64,000 nt of DNA from Epiperipatus broadwayi (Eukaryota > Onychophora > Udeonychophora > Euonychophora > Peripatidae), in the NCBI GenBank assembly GCA_028023455.1, contig JAQFVV010012404.1:14803000-14866999 (forward strand), in the 5' to 3' direction. Of this stretch, positions 36,901 through 48,425 are shown piece after piece; position 1 is the first letter of the stretch, and each line of letters opens with the position of its first letter. The notes below the pieces were generated by a model that made no database searches, was not told the origin of the DNA, and was given only the letters and a program-made list of their open reading frames with translations. The position numbers and the translations under genes are program-made.

Positions 36901-38692
36901 AAATGTAATTTAAACTTTAAATGCCTATACAATATTATTTTAGCTACAAACGTTTAACAGTTCATTTGCTCTATTAGGGGACTTGTTGTTTTATTTTTTA
37001 ACTAAATAAAAATTATTCTTCAGTTTGTCACTATTTTTTAAAAAGAATCTGAGTAAAACAATAAATTCAAAAAATGAATGTAATCTGAAATGCCAATTAT
37101 CAACTTTGCAAAAAAAAAAAAGCATATTAGATAAAAATAAATAAACAACTAGAAGTCCATTTTTCCTGAAGGTAAAAAAATATGTTTCTAACAAAATAAA
37201 AAGGAGTTTCTTTTGCATTTATATCTTTAAAGTGAAAATAGGTAAAACATACATTTAAATATTTAAAACCTTCTTAAAATATTAAAAATCAATTTTCTTT
37301 ATAAGAAAGCTTTCTGCTGGGTGCAGTTTTGATTTAATGACACATATATTTAAAGTACTATTACATCAAAATAAAATTTCTTTGTATAGATTAAGAAATC
37401 TTATAATTATTATCCAATAAAAAAGGACATTCAGAAAAAAGATGTTGCATGGTCCCGCACAAACCACATTGCAGATCCAGCCTATGATAGCCTCTTCTGT
37501 ATACCAGAAAGTGACTCATTGCTAATGAGGTCAAATTATATTTTAACAAGAAGTCTATATACTTACTTGGGTTGAAATGCCCAGTACTTTGATTTTTTGA
37601 TAATCTGCTTACTGGTAAATGGCAGTTAAGTTTGTATAATGTTCTGGTTAGAATACATAGATTTAAATGTGTTCCGGTAGGTTTTTTTGGCTTCCAGTGC
37701 CTGCCAGGTATTAATTTTTTATTATTAGAATTTCAAATTAAATGACATTTTTAAGATTTGATTTAAACTATAATTTTTTTGAAGTTTAAAAGGATTTGAA
37801 TTAATTTAATTGCATTTATATAACTTTTTATAAGTTGGCTATAAATTTATTAATATTCTGCAATTTAATAATAATAAAAAATTCTATCGAGAAGAGATAT
37901 TTATTTAGTTTTTTGTATCATGTTCCTTCTTATCTATGGATGCATAAAATTATTAATTGTAGAGTTTGTAAATTTGTTAGTAAAGATATATAATTAATTG
38001 AATGATACTATTATATAAAATTAGTACTTAATATTACATTAATTTGGCATAAATATGAAGCTAACATAAATTTTGTTTATTTTAATGGTTTATAATATGT
38101 TTGCTTACTTACCATTACAAACAAAGTATGTAAGATAAACTGCCACTTTTACTTTTTTATGCCTGTAAATATTTTATATAATGATATACCAAATATCAAC
38201 CTTAATAATTTTTCATTTCATATAATTATACTATACAATTATAATTACTTGAAAGGCAAAATAAAATGTATTGAAATTAATATTTGATATATTATTATTA
38301 TGCAATGTAATATAAAAAATATAAAATAATTACAGATCTCTGATTAAGATTTCAGATTCTGCTGAAACATTAGAAGGCCAAAAAATAATATTGCCTTAAA
38401 AAAGTGCAAAAAAGAGAAATAATGTATATAATATTAAGTTATGCCATAAATAGATAGCAAAGACATTGAACCATTTATATATAATAACAGAAATAGCAGT
38501 TATAATAGTAAGCTTAGATATAAATAATAATGGTTTTATTAGTAATAATAATGGTAAAAGTAATATTGTTAGAAATATGGATCTAATAAAAATAATACTA
38601 ATAATAATAGCAAGAAAAATAGTTCTGAATAGTTTATTTATACAAAAATAAATACAATGAATCTTATAGTATATATCTGCAGTTAAATGTAA
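36901..38692. other. No gene or element recognised
   Basis: AT-rich. A less AT-rich patch at 37435-37510 (ggtcccgcacaaaccacattgc) could be a retroelement scrap but gives no readable protein. Confidence 0.5.
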
Positions 38693-38864
38693 TGTAAAAT
38701 TAAACCATCAAACATCACATGATCACCATCTCTATACTAGCACATAATTTGTTGTAAACAGGCAAAACTCCCCATACAGTAGTGCCCCCCTGTGCCAAAC
38801 AGAGTAATCAATGGATGCCAGAAGGCTTGTGCACAAAATCCCTATCTAGTGCCTACATCAAATA

Positions 38865-38906
38865 TCCCCAGACTAGTTTCTGGCTTGTGGCCATCATCAG
38901 TGAGGA
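38865..38906 (-). ncRNA. Hammerhead ribozyme (type I, short stem III), left arm
   Basis: A self-cleaving RNA of 42 nt with every core element. Stem I is UCCUCA paired with UGGGGA (six pairs, one G-U). Then the conserved CUGAUGA; stem II UGGC/GCCA with loop CACAA; GAA; stem III as the palindrome ACUAGU; and C as the cleavage nucleotide before stem I. Such a stem III leaves only a two-nucleotide loop in a monomer but pairs perfectly between two molecules, matching compact PLE hammerheads described as cleaving in dimers. All conserved residues are intact. Confidence 0.88.
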
Positions 38907-39559
38907 GCCTTGGATCTGAGAGCACTGCACCTAGATCTTAGGATCTAATGCAACCCTCCAGCAGCCACCTTTTAACTCTACTTTACTACAAAACTATGAG
39001 AATGAAATTGAAAACATTGTTAATATCTTCAATCTAAGCTCAATAGCTTATATAGTCATATGGGTCTGAACTCAATTCAGCACCCATACATTTTGGTGTC
39101 TTTGGCTCTTAAACAACCATAGCCAACACTATCCTATTAGGCAGGATTGTTGTTAAACCATCAAACATCACATGATCACCATCTCTATACTAGCACATAA
39201 TTTGTTGTAAACAAAGGCAAAACTCCCCATACAGTACTGCCACCCTGTGCCAAACAGAGTAATCAATGGATGCTAGTATAGAGATGGTGATCATGTGATG
39301 TTTGATGGTTTAACACCAATCCTGCCTAATAGGATAGTGGTGGCTATAGTTGTTTAAGAGCCAAAGACACTAAAATGTATGGGTGCTGAATTGAGTTCAG
39401 ACCCATATGACTATATAAGCTATTGAGCTTAGATTGAAGATATTAACAATGTTTTCAATTTCATTCTCATAGTTTTATAGTAAAGTAGAGTTAAAAGGTG
39501 GCTGCTGGAGGGTTGCATTAGATCCTAAGATCTAGGTGCAGTGCTCTCAGATCCAAGGC

Positions 39560-39601
39560 TCCTCACTGATGATAGCCACAAGCCAGAAACTAGTCTGGGG
39601 A
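39560..39601 (+). ncRNA. Hammerhead ribozyme, right arm
   Basis: Mirror copy of the left-arm ribozyme with one change: stem II reads UAGC against GCCA, so the second pair is A-C and the four-pair stem is weakened. Core CUGAUGA, GAA, ACUAGU, C and stem I are intact. Cleavage would fall after position 39595. Confidence 0.82.
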
Positions 39602-39993
39602 TATTGGATGAGTAGGCACTAGATAGGGATTTTATGCACAAGCCTTTTGGCATCCATTGATTACTCTGTTTGGCACAGGGTGGCACTACTGTATGGGGAG
39701 TTTTGCCTTTGTTTAGTGTAAAATTGTTGTAGAAATGATAATTTTTGCCTTAAGTAAATTTTTAATTATTAAATACAAAAATATTTATAATATTATTAAT
39801 CTAGTTCTTTCTTCCTAAATTTTACCAATATCTAATATCTTGGCATTTTTATATCAGCCATCATGATGTGCAAAAAAAAAAAAATACCAATAGTAATAGA
39901 AACAGTTGTGAAATAGTTTTGAATCTATATCAAAGAAATGTAATGAATCCTGTAGTGTATATGTGTATTTTCTAGTGCAATGCAAAATAAATT

Positions 39994-41150
39994 ATTGTTG
40001 TCAATAATTTTACATCTGCTGGGATAATAATGCACCATTTCCAATAATCATATTTTTAGTGAATTTTGATGTTAAGCATTAGCACCATGGCATACTGAAT
40101 GTATATTTTTAATAATTTAATTTAAGATGTGGATTTTAATCCCAGTGAAAAAATTAGTAATGCTTCAAACATAAAAAATTGATTCTTGAAATATTTGAAC
40201 TGTTTTGAATAATTAATTCAAAAAATATTTTCATATCAACATTTTGTTGTAGGTTTATCTTTTTCATTTGATAATCAATTAGAAGAAAGAAAAAAAAACT
40301 ATGCAACATGCCATATAAAAGAAAATTTTATTTTTGAAATGTTTTTACATGTATACATGTAGTCAGAAAATACAATGTGTTTTCACTACAGAAAAAAAGA
40401 AACCAGGTGTCATTTCAGTTGTGATAGAGAGACCAATTTATTTCTTTACTCTACCTCATCTATCCTTATATAATCTAATGAAGAACCTATATTATAATAA
40501 ATTTACCAATGATTATATTTGGATGCTTGTATGAGTTGGTCATATATAAATACATATCTAGGATATCAGAAGGCAAATAAAATGGAAGTGGTAAGACAAA
40601 TTTACAGGGAGAAAGCAGAGAAAAGTTTACAAGGAATAGTAAGACTGATTCAGAATACAATGATAAAGCACTTCATGTGTTCTGTTCCAAGTATTATGTA
40701 AGGCAGTAAAGTGACATAATATATGATTTATTACATCATCTTTTCTGAGGAACATCAGATATATTGGATTTACTTGTAAAATAATAGTTTTTGTTATAGA
40801 GGAAGACAAGATTGATAGGATATTAAGATTTAATTTGATTAAAAAAACTCTAAATTATTTAGATTCTTGTGATTAAAATTAGAATTGATGTATTTAATAT
40901 CAATTACTAAAATCTATATACATTTTAAGAAGTATTGTCAGAGATGGATGTCAAAATTTGTTTAATTTAAATACCTATCAGTTCTAATATTTTTTTATAG
41001 GGGGAGAAATGGAGAAATTTGCTATTTTTTTATACTTTGAAATAAAACTAAAATTAGGAAGAGTGGGATGTGGCAATGATATATTTGAACTATTAGTGAG
41101 CCAAGATAAGACTATTGGAGAAATTAAATTAAGTGCATTCTGAATTAAAA
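39994..41150. other. No gene seen
   Basis: AT-rich with open frames of 60-66 codons at 40334-40809 that overlap on both strands and show no family features. Confidence 0.5.
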
Positions 41151-41249
41151 ACATTGGGTAATCAGCGCGACTGCCTTGCACTTGCAGGCAGTTGCCCGGA
41201 TTGTAGGTTCGCGTCCCGGCCGATGCTATGACACTTAAAAAAAAAAAAA
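41151..41249 (+). repeat. Short SINE-like element with A-rich end
   Basis: A GC-rich 80-bp body, ...gtaatcagcgcgactgcc then a hairpin (ACTGCC/GGCAGT), a B-box-like GGTTCGCGTCC (41207-41217), ccggccgatgc, and a run of 15 A from about 41236. Body plus poly(A) is what a tRNA-derived SINE looks like. The A-box is poor and no target duplication was found. The 111-codon minus-strand frame across it (40984-41319) is a by-product. Confidence 0.5.
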
Positions 41250-42199
41250 AATGAAATTCTACATTAGATATGGGTAAGAGCCAAGAAATTTTAGAGATAC
41301 TCTGGATTAAAAAAGTCATAGTAACTAATACTACATTACATTAGGTTGAGTAGCTGTAAGTGAAATACATTTTAAGCACATGTATGGCTGTTACAGGCAA
41401 GCATTTCTCTTCACATTTGAAGGAGGGGTGTGCAGTCAAGCACTTGTTGGTGAATGAATCAGATAACATAAGCATCATCATTCATTGTCTGAAATATATT
41501 CACTGTGAAATGCAAAGGTGCAAGTAGAAATAATGAATATGTTTAGTAAATTATGAAACCACTAACTGTTTTTGGTTATGAATAGGTGCATAAATTTAAT
41601 TAATTTATCATGAAAAATTAGACCATATTTTAAAAGTTCGCAATTTCTCAAATAATTGCAAAAAAAAAAAGAAGAAAGAAAGACATACCTAACAAAGAAT
41701 AGGAAAATGTTTTTCTTCACAATAATGACTGTAAAATGTGTGCATTATATATCTCATGTAAGTGTGTCACTTCTGAAAAAAATATTAGAAGATATTTTTA
41801 AATGATGCTGATAATATATGTGCTGAACCAAAATGTCTGGATAATTAGAAATAGCCCTTTCCCTGAAAAAGTGTGCCATCTCTGTTCTACATCATTGTAG
41901 CTGAATATTTTTATAAGTAAAGTATTGAAATTGCTACAGTTTTTTTCCCTAAGAAATTTTCAGAAAAAGTATAAATTCTATGCAAATTATGTACAGAAGT
42001 TGACACTAAACATGTATTATGTAACATGATTGCTACAAACATATTAAAATAGAATGTTTTTGCATATATGGAAATATATGAGTGTGAAAAAATACCCCAA
42101 TTAATTATTACAAGATTTTTTCTAGAAAGATCTGTTTAAATGCTAGAGACTTTTGTCTGGGTGAAAAAAGAATGGAAATCCTAAGAAAAGAGATAAATC

Positions 42200-43270
42200 C
42201 TCATTCTGGAACATTCTCTCAGGCCAAAGAATAACCCTCCTTTCACTGCCTTACCACCTAAATTTTTAGATTTCTTCATTAATTTTTTTTACAAATGTTA
42301 TGAGATCTGAAATCCAAAGTAAACTCATTATCTTTATAATTTTAGACAATGAGTTAATTGTATTTGTCTATACATGCAAAAGTATCTCTCATCAATATAT
42401 TGATTTTTTCAAAAAACCATCTATTATATGCCTACTATCAAATATGCTACATTCTTTATGAAAAAATAAATGTGTCATCAATAAATTGATCCGGAACAAG
42501 AAAACAGTTTCAATTAGTATTAAATCAATGCAAAAGAATGCCAAACACAATGGACTCTCATTACACTGTACCTCAATATACTATCTTCCGAGATCAATAA
42601 ATGAAGTCACCAGTTTTACTTCTACTTTCAGGCACTAAGCTTCATATTGATTTATCAATGGAATACTCCATTACCAATTAAAAATCTTTTCATTAAATGA
42701 TTAATCACATCCATACATAAATATACTGTATCAGATCAAAAATTATTTGCAAAAAACATTAAATAATAGGATCCATATGTTATAGTACATAAAAAAAAAA
42801 ACCTAATTAACCCATCACAATTCAGACTAAAAATTTACTCATAAATAGATAATTTAGAGATTTAAATTTTTGTATTTGGATCAAAATATTTTGATTTTTT
42901 AAGGCTCTTCCTACCAATATCTTTTTAATTCAAAAAAGGTTTTTTGAAAATATAGACACAATAGGTTCTCTATGTCACAAAGAAGAAGAAACAATGGTGC
43001 ATTTCTTAATAATTGTTCAGCATTAAAGACGTACTGAAACATAATTTCAATTACTAGATCTCAAATCTCTTCTCTCACTTATTCAATGAGTAGTATAAGT
43101 AAAGGGATTTTTATTAACATATGTATACCTACATTTATTCTTTTTACACTATGATATCTGTGGTGCCATATTTGTTTTAATCTGACATCTCAGAAGCTTC
43201 ACTTTTCCAAAGAATAGAGACTACCCACTCACTCCACCTGCATTTTTTCAGCTACATGGAGTTTGATCAA
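42200..43270 (+). pseudogene. Remnant of a non-LTR retrotransposon C-terminus
   Basis: The plus strand at 42907-43020 reads LPTNIFLIQKRFFENIDTIG then SLCHKEEETMVHFL. This is the C-terminal cysteine-histidine motif (LPT..., CxxC-like, EEET.xH) found after the RT of several LINE clades. About 150 bp on, HYDICGAIFVLI is reminiscent of the IWxxRN end of such proteins. Upstream (42200-42900) I see only weak LINE-like fragments with many stops. The clade is not determinable. Confidence 0.35.
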
Positions 43271-43820
43271 ATTACCAATATCATTGTAATTATTAGACCT
43301 TAAATTATTATCATTACACTATATATTAATTCATGTAAAATGTATTATGTAATATATAAAGCATGCTTTAAAACTAAATTAACTATTATACTATGAAACC
43401 ATATATATATAATGTTCAAGATTAAGATCTATCACTGTACAATAAAATTTTTAAGATACTCTCTATTCCAACATAAGACAATAATTAACAAGACAGGAGC
43501 AGCCATCTCTTCTTGTTTCTCATTTATTAATGTAGAGGGAGGTTTAAAATATTTTGGGTAACAATAGTTGATCATGTGAGAGTTTTCTCAATTTAAACAT
43601 GGTCAACATATTTGCATGATCGATTTAAATATTCATTCTTTGTAATGAAAGTGTTTTAGACAAACCTCTACATGAATAAATGAGGCACAAAAAGAAATGG
43701 CTGTTGCTCTTTTCTTATTACTGTCTTATGCTGGGTAGACAGTATTTTAAATTATTTTTTGTATAGTAATGTGGGTCTTAAACTCATATAGATATATTAA
43801 AGTACTGAGGGTATTATACT

Positions 43821-43972
43821 TTCAAAAAATCAAAACTTTATTCACATTTTAGAGTAGATACAAAAGGAATCAATGACAGCATAAAATTAGTTAAATAATA
43901 AAGTCTCAATGAATACATATAAATATGATATGTGAACAATGCATATAAAGAAATCAAACATTGCATTATGGT
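43821..43972 (+). repeat. Dispersed direct repeat, copy A
   Basis: About 150 bp beginning tcaaaaaatcaaaactttattc, about 93% identical by eye to 46099-46250. Contains caatgacagcataaaatta and tctcaatgaatacatataaa. Probably the 3' part of an uncharacterised interspersed element. After it, 43972-44520 holds two weakly related segments with gcagt(a/g)catcatata and atatataaagtt, and a 17-bp unit, acatagtctcaagagtg, present twice in tandem at 44328-44361. Confidence 0.7.
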
Positions 43973-44102
43973 TATGGAGCAGTACATCATATATATATAT
44001 ATATATAACATGATTGAAATATAAAGGATGTAAAATCTATATATAAAGTTGTAATAATTATATTTATAAAGTGCATATTCATTACTTTAAAGTAATATAT
44101 AT

Positions 44103-44250
44103 TAAGGCTACAACCTCAAAACTATGCACCTGAAAAAATGACAATAGGGACCTTTACAAATCTTGTTTTTTAAATAAATCTTGTGTTAAAGATTTGCAGA
44201 GATCGCTACTGTCGTTTTTTCAGGTGCATAGTTTTAAGATTGTAGCCTTA
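44103..44250. mobile_element. Small foldback MITE
   Basis: TIRs of about 35-45 bp, AGGCTACAACCTCAAAACTA and onward through tgcacctgaaaaaa, mirrored at the right end. The flanks allow a TA (44103-44104, 44249-44250) or TTAA duplication; I cannot tell which. The spacer is about 65 nt, non-coding. Confidence 0.7.
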
Positions 44251-44361
44251 ATACAAAGTTGATGAATTTTTATAAGAAAAAACAAAGTTTGAAAAGAAAG
44301 TAATGAAAGTAATACATTAAGTCAATAACATAGTCTCAAGAGTGACATAGTCTCAAGAGTG

Positions 44362-46098
44362 ACATAAAAGAATTATGATAGATAAATTAATGTAAGTATA
44401 AAGAGAAAACCAAAATCAAAGGTTAGACTAAGGCCTTAAGGCAGTGCATCATATACATCATCTACTGGGGATACAGAGGAAGTCAAACTTATATATAAAG
44501 TTTCCAAATTCCATTGATTAATGACTTGGTTGACTTAGAGGCAAAGAGGACCATACCAAGATTTATAAGTTGATATATAAAAGGAACTATTAGGAATCGT
44601 TAATTAGGTTGCATAAGTAGATTAATTATAAAGCATAGAACCAATGGAAAATATATGTAATAAATACATAGGGTATATGAAAGATCTATCATTAGTAGGT
44701 GAAAGATGGGATACATTATTCATTCAGAAGATGGGAGAAGGTTGAGGTCTTAGACCATGGAACAGCATGAGTCAAGACTATAGTCTCATCTGGATCCAGG
44801 TCTTGTTGAGGGTATTCTATTACATATTTATGAAACATTGTAAAGTTACTTGTATATTTGCCAGCCATGCTCATATGTAGAGTTCAAATCCAGATTAGAG
44901 TTTAAAATTTCTTTTGAAGTAGATGAGGCTTTTATATGCCTAAATTTTTAAGTATACATTTAGAATATGCACATAAAATGTATATACTTTAGTAGTTAAT
45001 TGCATACATAAACAATTTCAGCTGAATTTTTTTTTTGTTTTACTGCATATTTTAATGAATAAAATATTATAAAGTGTTCATATATATAAATTTGTTGCAG
45101 TTCAGATTTTTTTTCTATTTAAATGGATCATAATCTATTTATTATTCTATTTAATAGAGATTTATTAGATATATGTATTCTGTATTTTCTTTAATTTTCA
45201 TCATAATCTAATTTAATTATGTTAAAAAAACTTGTCAACGAAATCTCATATTAATATTAATTACCACAATAACTTTTCCTTGTAAATAGTTTACTTCTTG
45301 CTGCGTTTGATTGAAAACATTTCTAACGATGAGAAAATAAAATAGAACTTGAAAGGAATGAAGAAAGCAGCGGTAAATACACTAATAAATGAGATACTGT
45401 ATTTTATTAGCTTTAAAAATATTCCAAATGCAACGCAAAACATACAAAACAGAATAAGTGATAATAAAAAATAATAATACAAAATCTTAATTATATACTA
45501 AGTCAATATTTATTTTAATCATATTATAAATGTTTAAATAATTAAAGAAATGTTTGAAAACAAACAAATTGTTTTAACTTTAAATTAGCTAAGGGAAATT
45601 TGCATAAAAAAAAACACCAATATTTTATAACTTTTTGTTAAAATATATTATTGTTTTGCAGATAGTATATTTATTTTTTTAATTATTAAAAAATATCTAA
45701 ATAAATATTATTCAATAATATTAAAATAAATCTCTAAATGCTAAATAAATAAACATTACTTACTAAATATTAAAATAAAATCTTATAAATTAGCAAAGTT
45801 TACATTAATACGAAAAGATGTTATAATGTGTATTTATTATTGCAAAATTTTGTATGTGTTGGAATATCTCTCTCGGCTTGTTTGTTAAATTTTTATTGTG
45901 ATAAAATGATGGATTCCAGAGCTAAAAGTTCATGAATCTAAATTCAAACACTCATTTCTGAGATTGAAACTTTACTGAGCTTTCTAGTGATTAACACTTC
46001 CATTATTTTTTATGATTATTAAAATTGTAATTATTAATATTTTCACTTAAATTATATTGATGGAAATTGTTGAATTTAAATAATAGTTGGTTTTACTT
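44362..46098. other. No gene seen
   Basis: AT-rich sequence with a few less AT-rich scraps (44700-44830). The 63-codon minus frame at 45291-45482 is hydrophobic by composition only. Confidence 0.5.
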
Positions 46099-46250
46099 TC
46101 AAAAATCAAAACTTTATTCACATTTTAGAATAGATACAAGAGGAATCAATGACAGCATAAAATTAGGTGAATAATAAAGTCTCAATGAATACATATAAAT
46201 ATGGTATGTGAACCATGCATATAAAGAAATCAAACGTTGCGTTAGGTTTT
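46099..46250 (+). repeat. Dispersed direct repeat, copy B
   Basis: Second copy of the 43821 repeat in the same orientation. It starts at actttcaaaaatcaaaactt and loses similarity after aaatcaaacgttgcgtta. No target duplication is obvious. Confidence 0.7.
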
Positions 46251-47702
46251 ATCTGAAGAGGATGTTTGTAAATGTGTGAATACAGGAAATTTTATGCTTA
46301 CAAAGTAAATTGTAATTTAATAGGTTATAACAATTGTTCTTTTTATTGTTTTTTTTTTTAAAATAACAGTCAATTTAAAAAAGTAATTTTTCATCATCAT
46401 CCTTCTTCAATTCTAGTTATTGACAACCCATTTCAGGCAAAGGACTTTTTAATAATTCTCCACAGAAATATGTTCATAATTTATCATTTTCCATAATGAT
46501 TCAATAAATCTTATTTTAGTCTCTCACCTTTGTGGTTAAAGTATTTATCATAAATATGATCTGATCTTTGAGTCTAAATCTGATAAGTCATGAAAAAATA
46601 TTAAATCACAAATGGGTCTAGGTTTTTGCTCTCAGAAATATGACCCATGTAAAGACAGCTAGGCATCCAAAAGTGATTAGTGAGTATTAAGCTATTCTTG
46701 TAAGATAGTAGAAATTCCAAATCAATCTAAGTATTGATGCAATGATTGTAATAATAAAAATGGATTATAATAAGATGTAGCCTTTATTACTCATAGAAAA
46801 AATGAATTGCAGTTTCTGAGTTTAAGGATGTGAGTAAATTTAGTAAGTGTTCTAGTATATTTGTTATACTAAGGGACCACTAACCCACTTCACTGCTGTC
46901 ACAAGCAAGACATAAAAAATCTTTGACATTTTACTCATTATATATATATATAAAATGTTCCAGATATTTTTTTCAATTCACATAAAAATATTCAAATTTT
47001 GTTGGAAATTAAAAAAACAGAGATTTTATTGAAATAACTTACAAAACTGTTCTGGATATTTTATCCATGAAATAAATTATTAAACTAATGTAAAAACATG
47101 TACAAGTATTTAAAATATAAATTAATTTTACAATTAAAAAATAATCTATAATTTACTAAACTAATGTACATGACAAAATAAATTAGTAAACTAATGTAAA
47201 AACATATTAAAATTAATTTAACAATTATATGAACATGATTAAGAAATTAAAACAGTATATTCTAAACTAATGTATGAATATGTAAAAATGTGGTTGAAAA
47301 AAAAAATAGAGTTTAGCAAATATTAAAATTAATTTTACAATTTTAAGTGCCTATAATACAATTTTAGATAAATTACTAAACTAACATAAAAACATGTCAG
47401 AATAAATTGCTAAAATAATGTAAAAACATATTTAAATTAATTTACATGAACATGATTAAAATATTAAAACAAATAAAACATTAAATAAATGAGTAAACTA
47501 ATATAAGAATAAAAAACATGTGCTTAAATGAAAATATGGTGATGAAATACATGCCTAATCTGTTGCTGAAGAAAACCAGAGTTTAGTAAATATCAAAATT
47601 CATTTTACATTTAAAATACCTATAATACTGTTCTGGGAAAATGGCTAAAGTAACATAAAAATATGGCAGATTAAATTATTAAATTAACATAATACATTGA
47701 TA

Positions 47703-47823
47703 AATAGAACAAAACTCTCCATACAGTATTGCCACCTGTGCTACAAGTGGCAATACTGTATGGAGAGTTTTGCTCTGTTTATCAACAATTAATGTGCTAG
47801 TATAGGAAATGTGATCATGTGAT
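47703..47823. mobile_element. 121-bp miniature inverted PLE-type insertion
   Basis: Flanked by a perfect 14-bp duplication, ataatacattgata (47689-47702, 47824-47837). It is a near-perfect inverted repeat of the terminal motif (ACTCTCCATACAGTATTGCC and complement) around a tiny loop, followed on the right only by a 42-nt tail (caattaatgtgctagtatag...gtgatcatgtgat). Both motif and tail match the ends of the ribozyme element at 38702-39716, and the inverted arm stops at the same TGTTTA point. It lacks the ribozyme and any gene. Confidence 0.88.
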
Positions 47824-48425
47824 ATAATACATTGATATTAATTTTACAATTATATGAACATGATTAAAAAATTAAAACAAAACATTAAATATCTGAACAT
47901 GTAATATTACCTGTAATTAGCAAATATTTAAATCAAAACAGTTTCAGAATTATCAATAATGTATTATGGGTTTAAAATTTCACTGAAAGAAAGTTAGCAA
48001 AGGAAAGTATGATGCCATAGTATACGATTTCATAATGTTTTTCAGAGTTAAGAAAAAAATGTGTGAAATATTTATTTTATATAGTACAATTTTGAACAAT
48101 AAATACATATAATATTATATGTAATAAACAAATATTAAAATGAAAACCAATTTAAAGATTTTATTGAAAAGCTACCTATAAACTATTATGGATTTCAAAT
48201 TCCAGTGAAACTTAAAAGCAAAAAAAAAAAGGTTGCCATTGACATTACCTGAGAAAATGGAAAGGCGGTATCATAGAAGTTCTCATGCTCTGAAGTAAAA
48301 GGAAGAAAAAAAATTGCTGTTTCATTTAGTCCTTTCACCTCATGATATCAGAACAGAAAAAATAAAAAATTTTCACTAATGTTTTGAAAATGAAAACAAC
48401 AACAAAAAAACAAACAAACAAGATA

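Larger units (their letters stand above)
38702..39716. mobile_element. PLE-type inverted dimer carrying hammerhead ribozymes
   Basis: 1015 bp, flanked by a perfect 9-bp duplication tgtaaaatt (38693-38701, 39717-39725). The arms 38755-39193 and 39274-39715 are mirror copies with a loop of about 80 nt. Each arm has a hammerhead motif and then a terminal part with GGCAcTACTGTATGGGGAG. The left end has the complete tail (53 nt more, to aaaccatcaaac). The right arm stops at TGTTTA. At the centre the tail end (GATGGTTTAA) is fused to the unit start (CACCAATCCTGCC), a head-to-tail junction as in multimeric templates. There is no protein. Assignment to PLEs rests on the ribozyme type, the target-duplication size and the same asymmetry as the RT-bearing copies; it is inferred. 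Confidence 0.8.
38651..39993. repeat. Direct repeat flanking the ribozyme element
   Basis: 38651-38700 (ataca-atgaatcttatagtatat...) recurs imperfectly at about 39940-39993 (atgtaatgaatcctgtagtgtat...), followed in both cases by aatg(t/c)aaaat. Subtracting the insertion leaves an older tandem unit of about 270 bp that the element entered. Confidence 0.5.

Noticed and set aside
40984-41319. 111-codon minus-strand frame with SAGTRTYNPG
   Set aside because: It runs across the GC-rich SINE-like body and its A tail; the text is a by-product of the repeat and no protein family fits.
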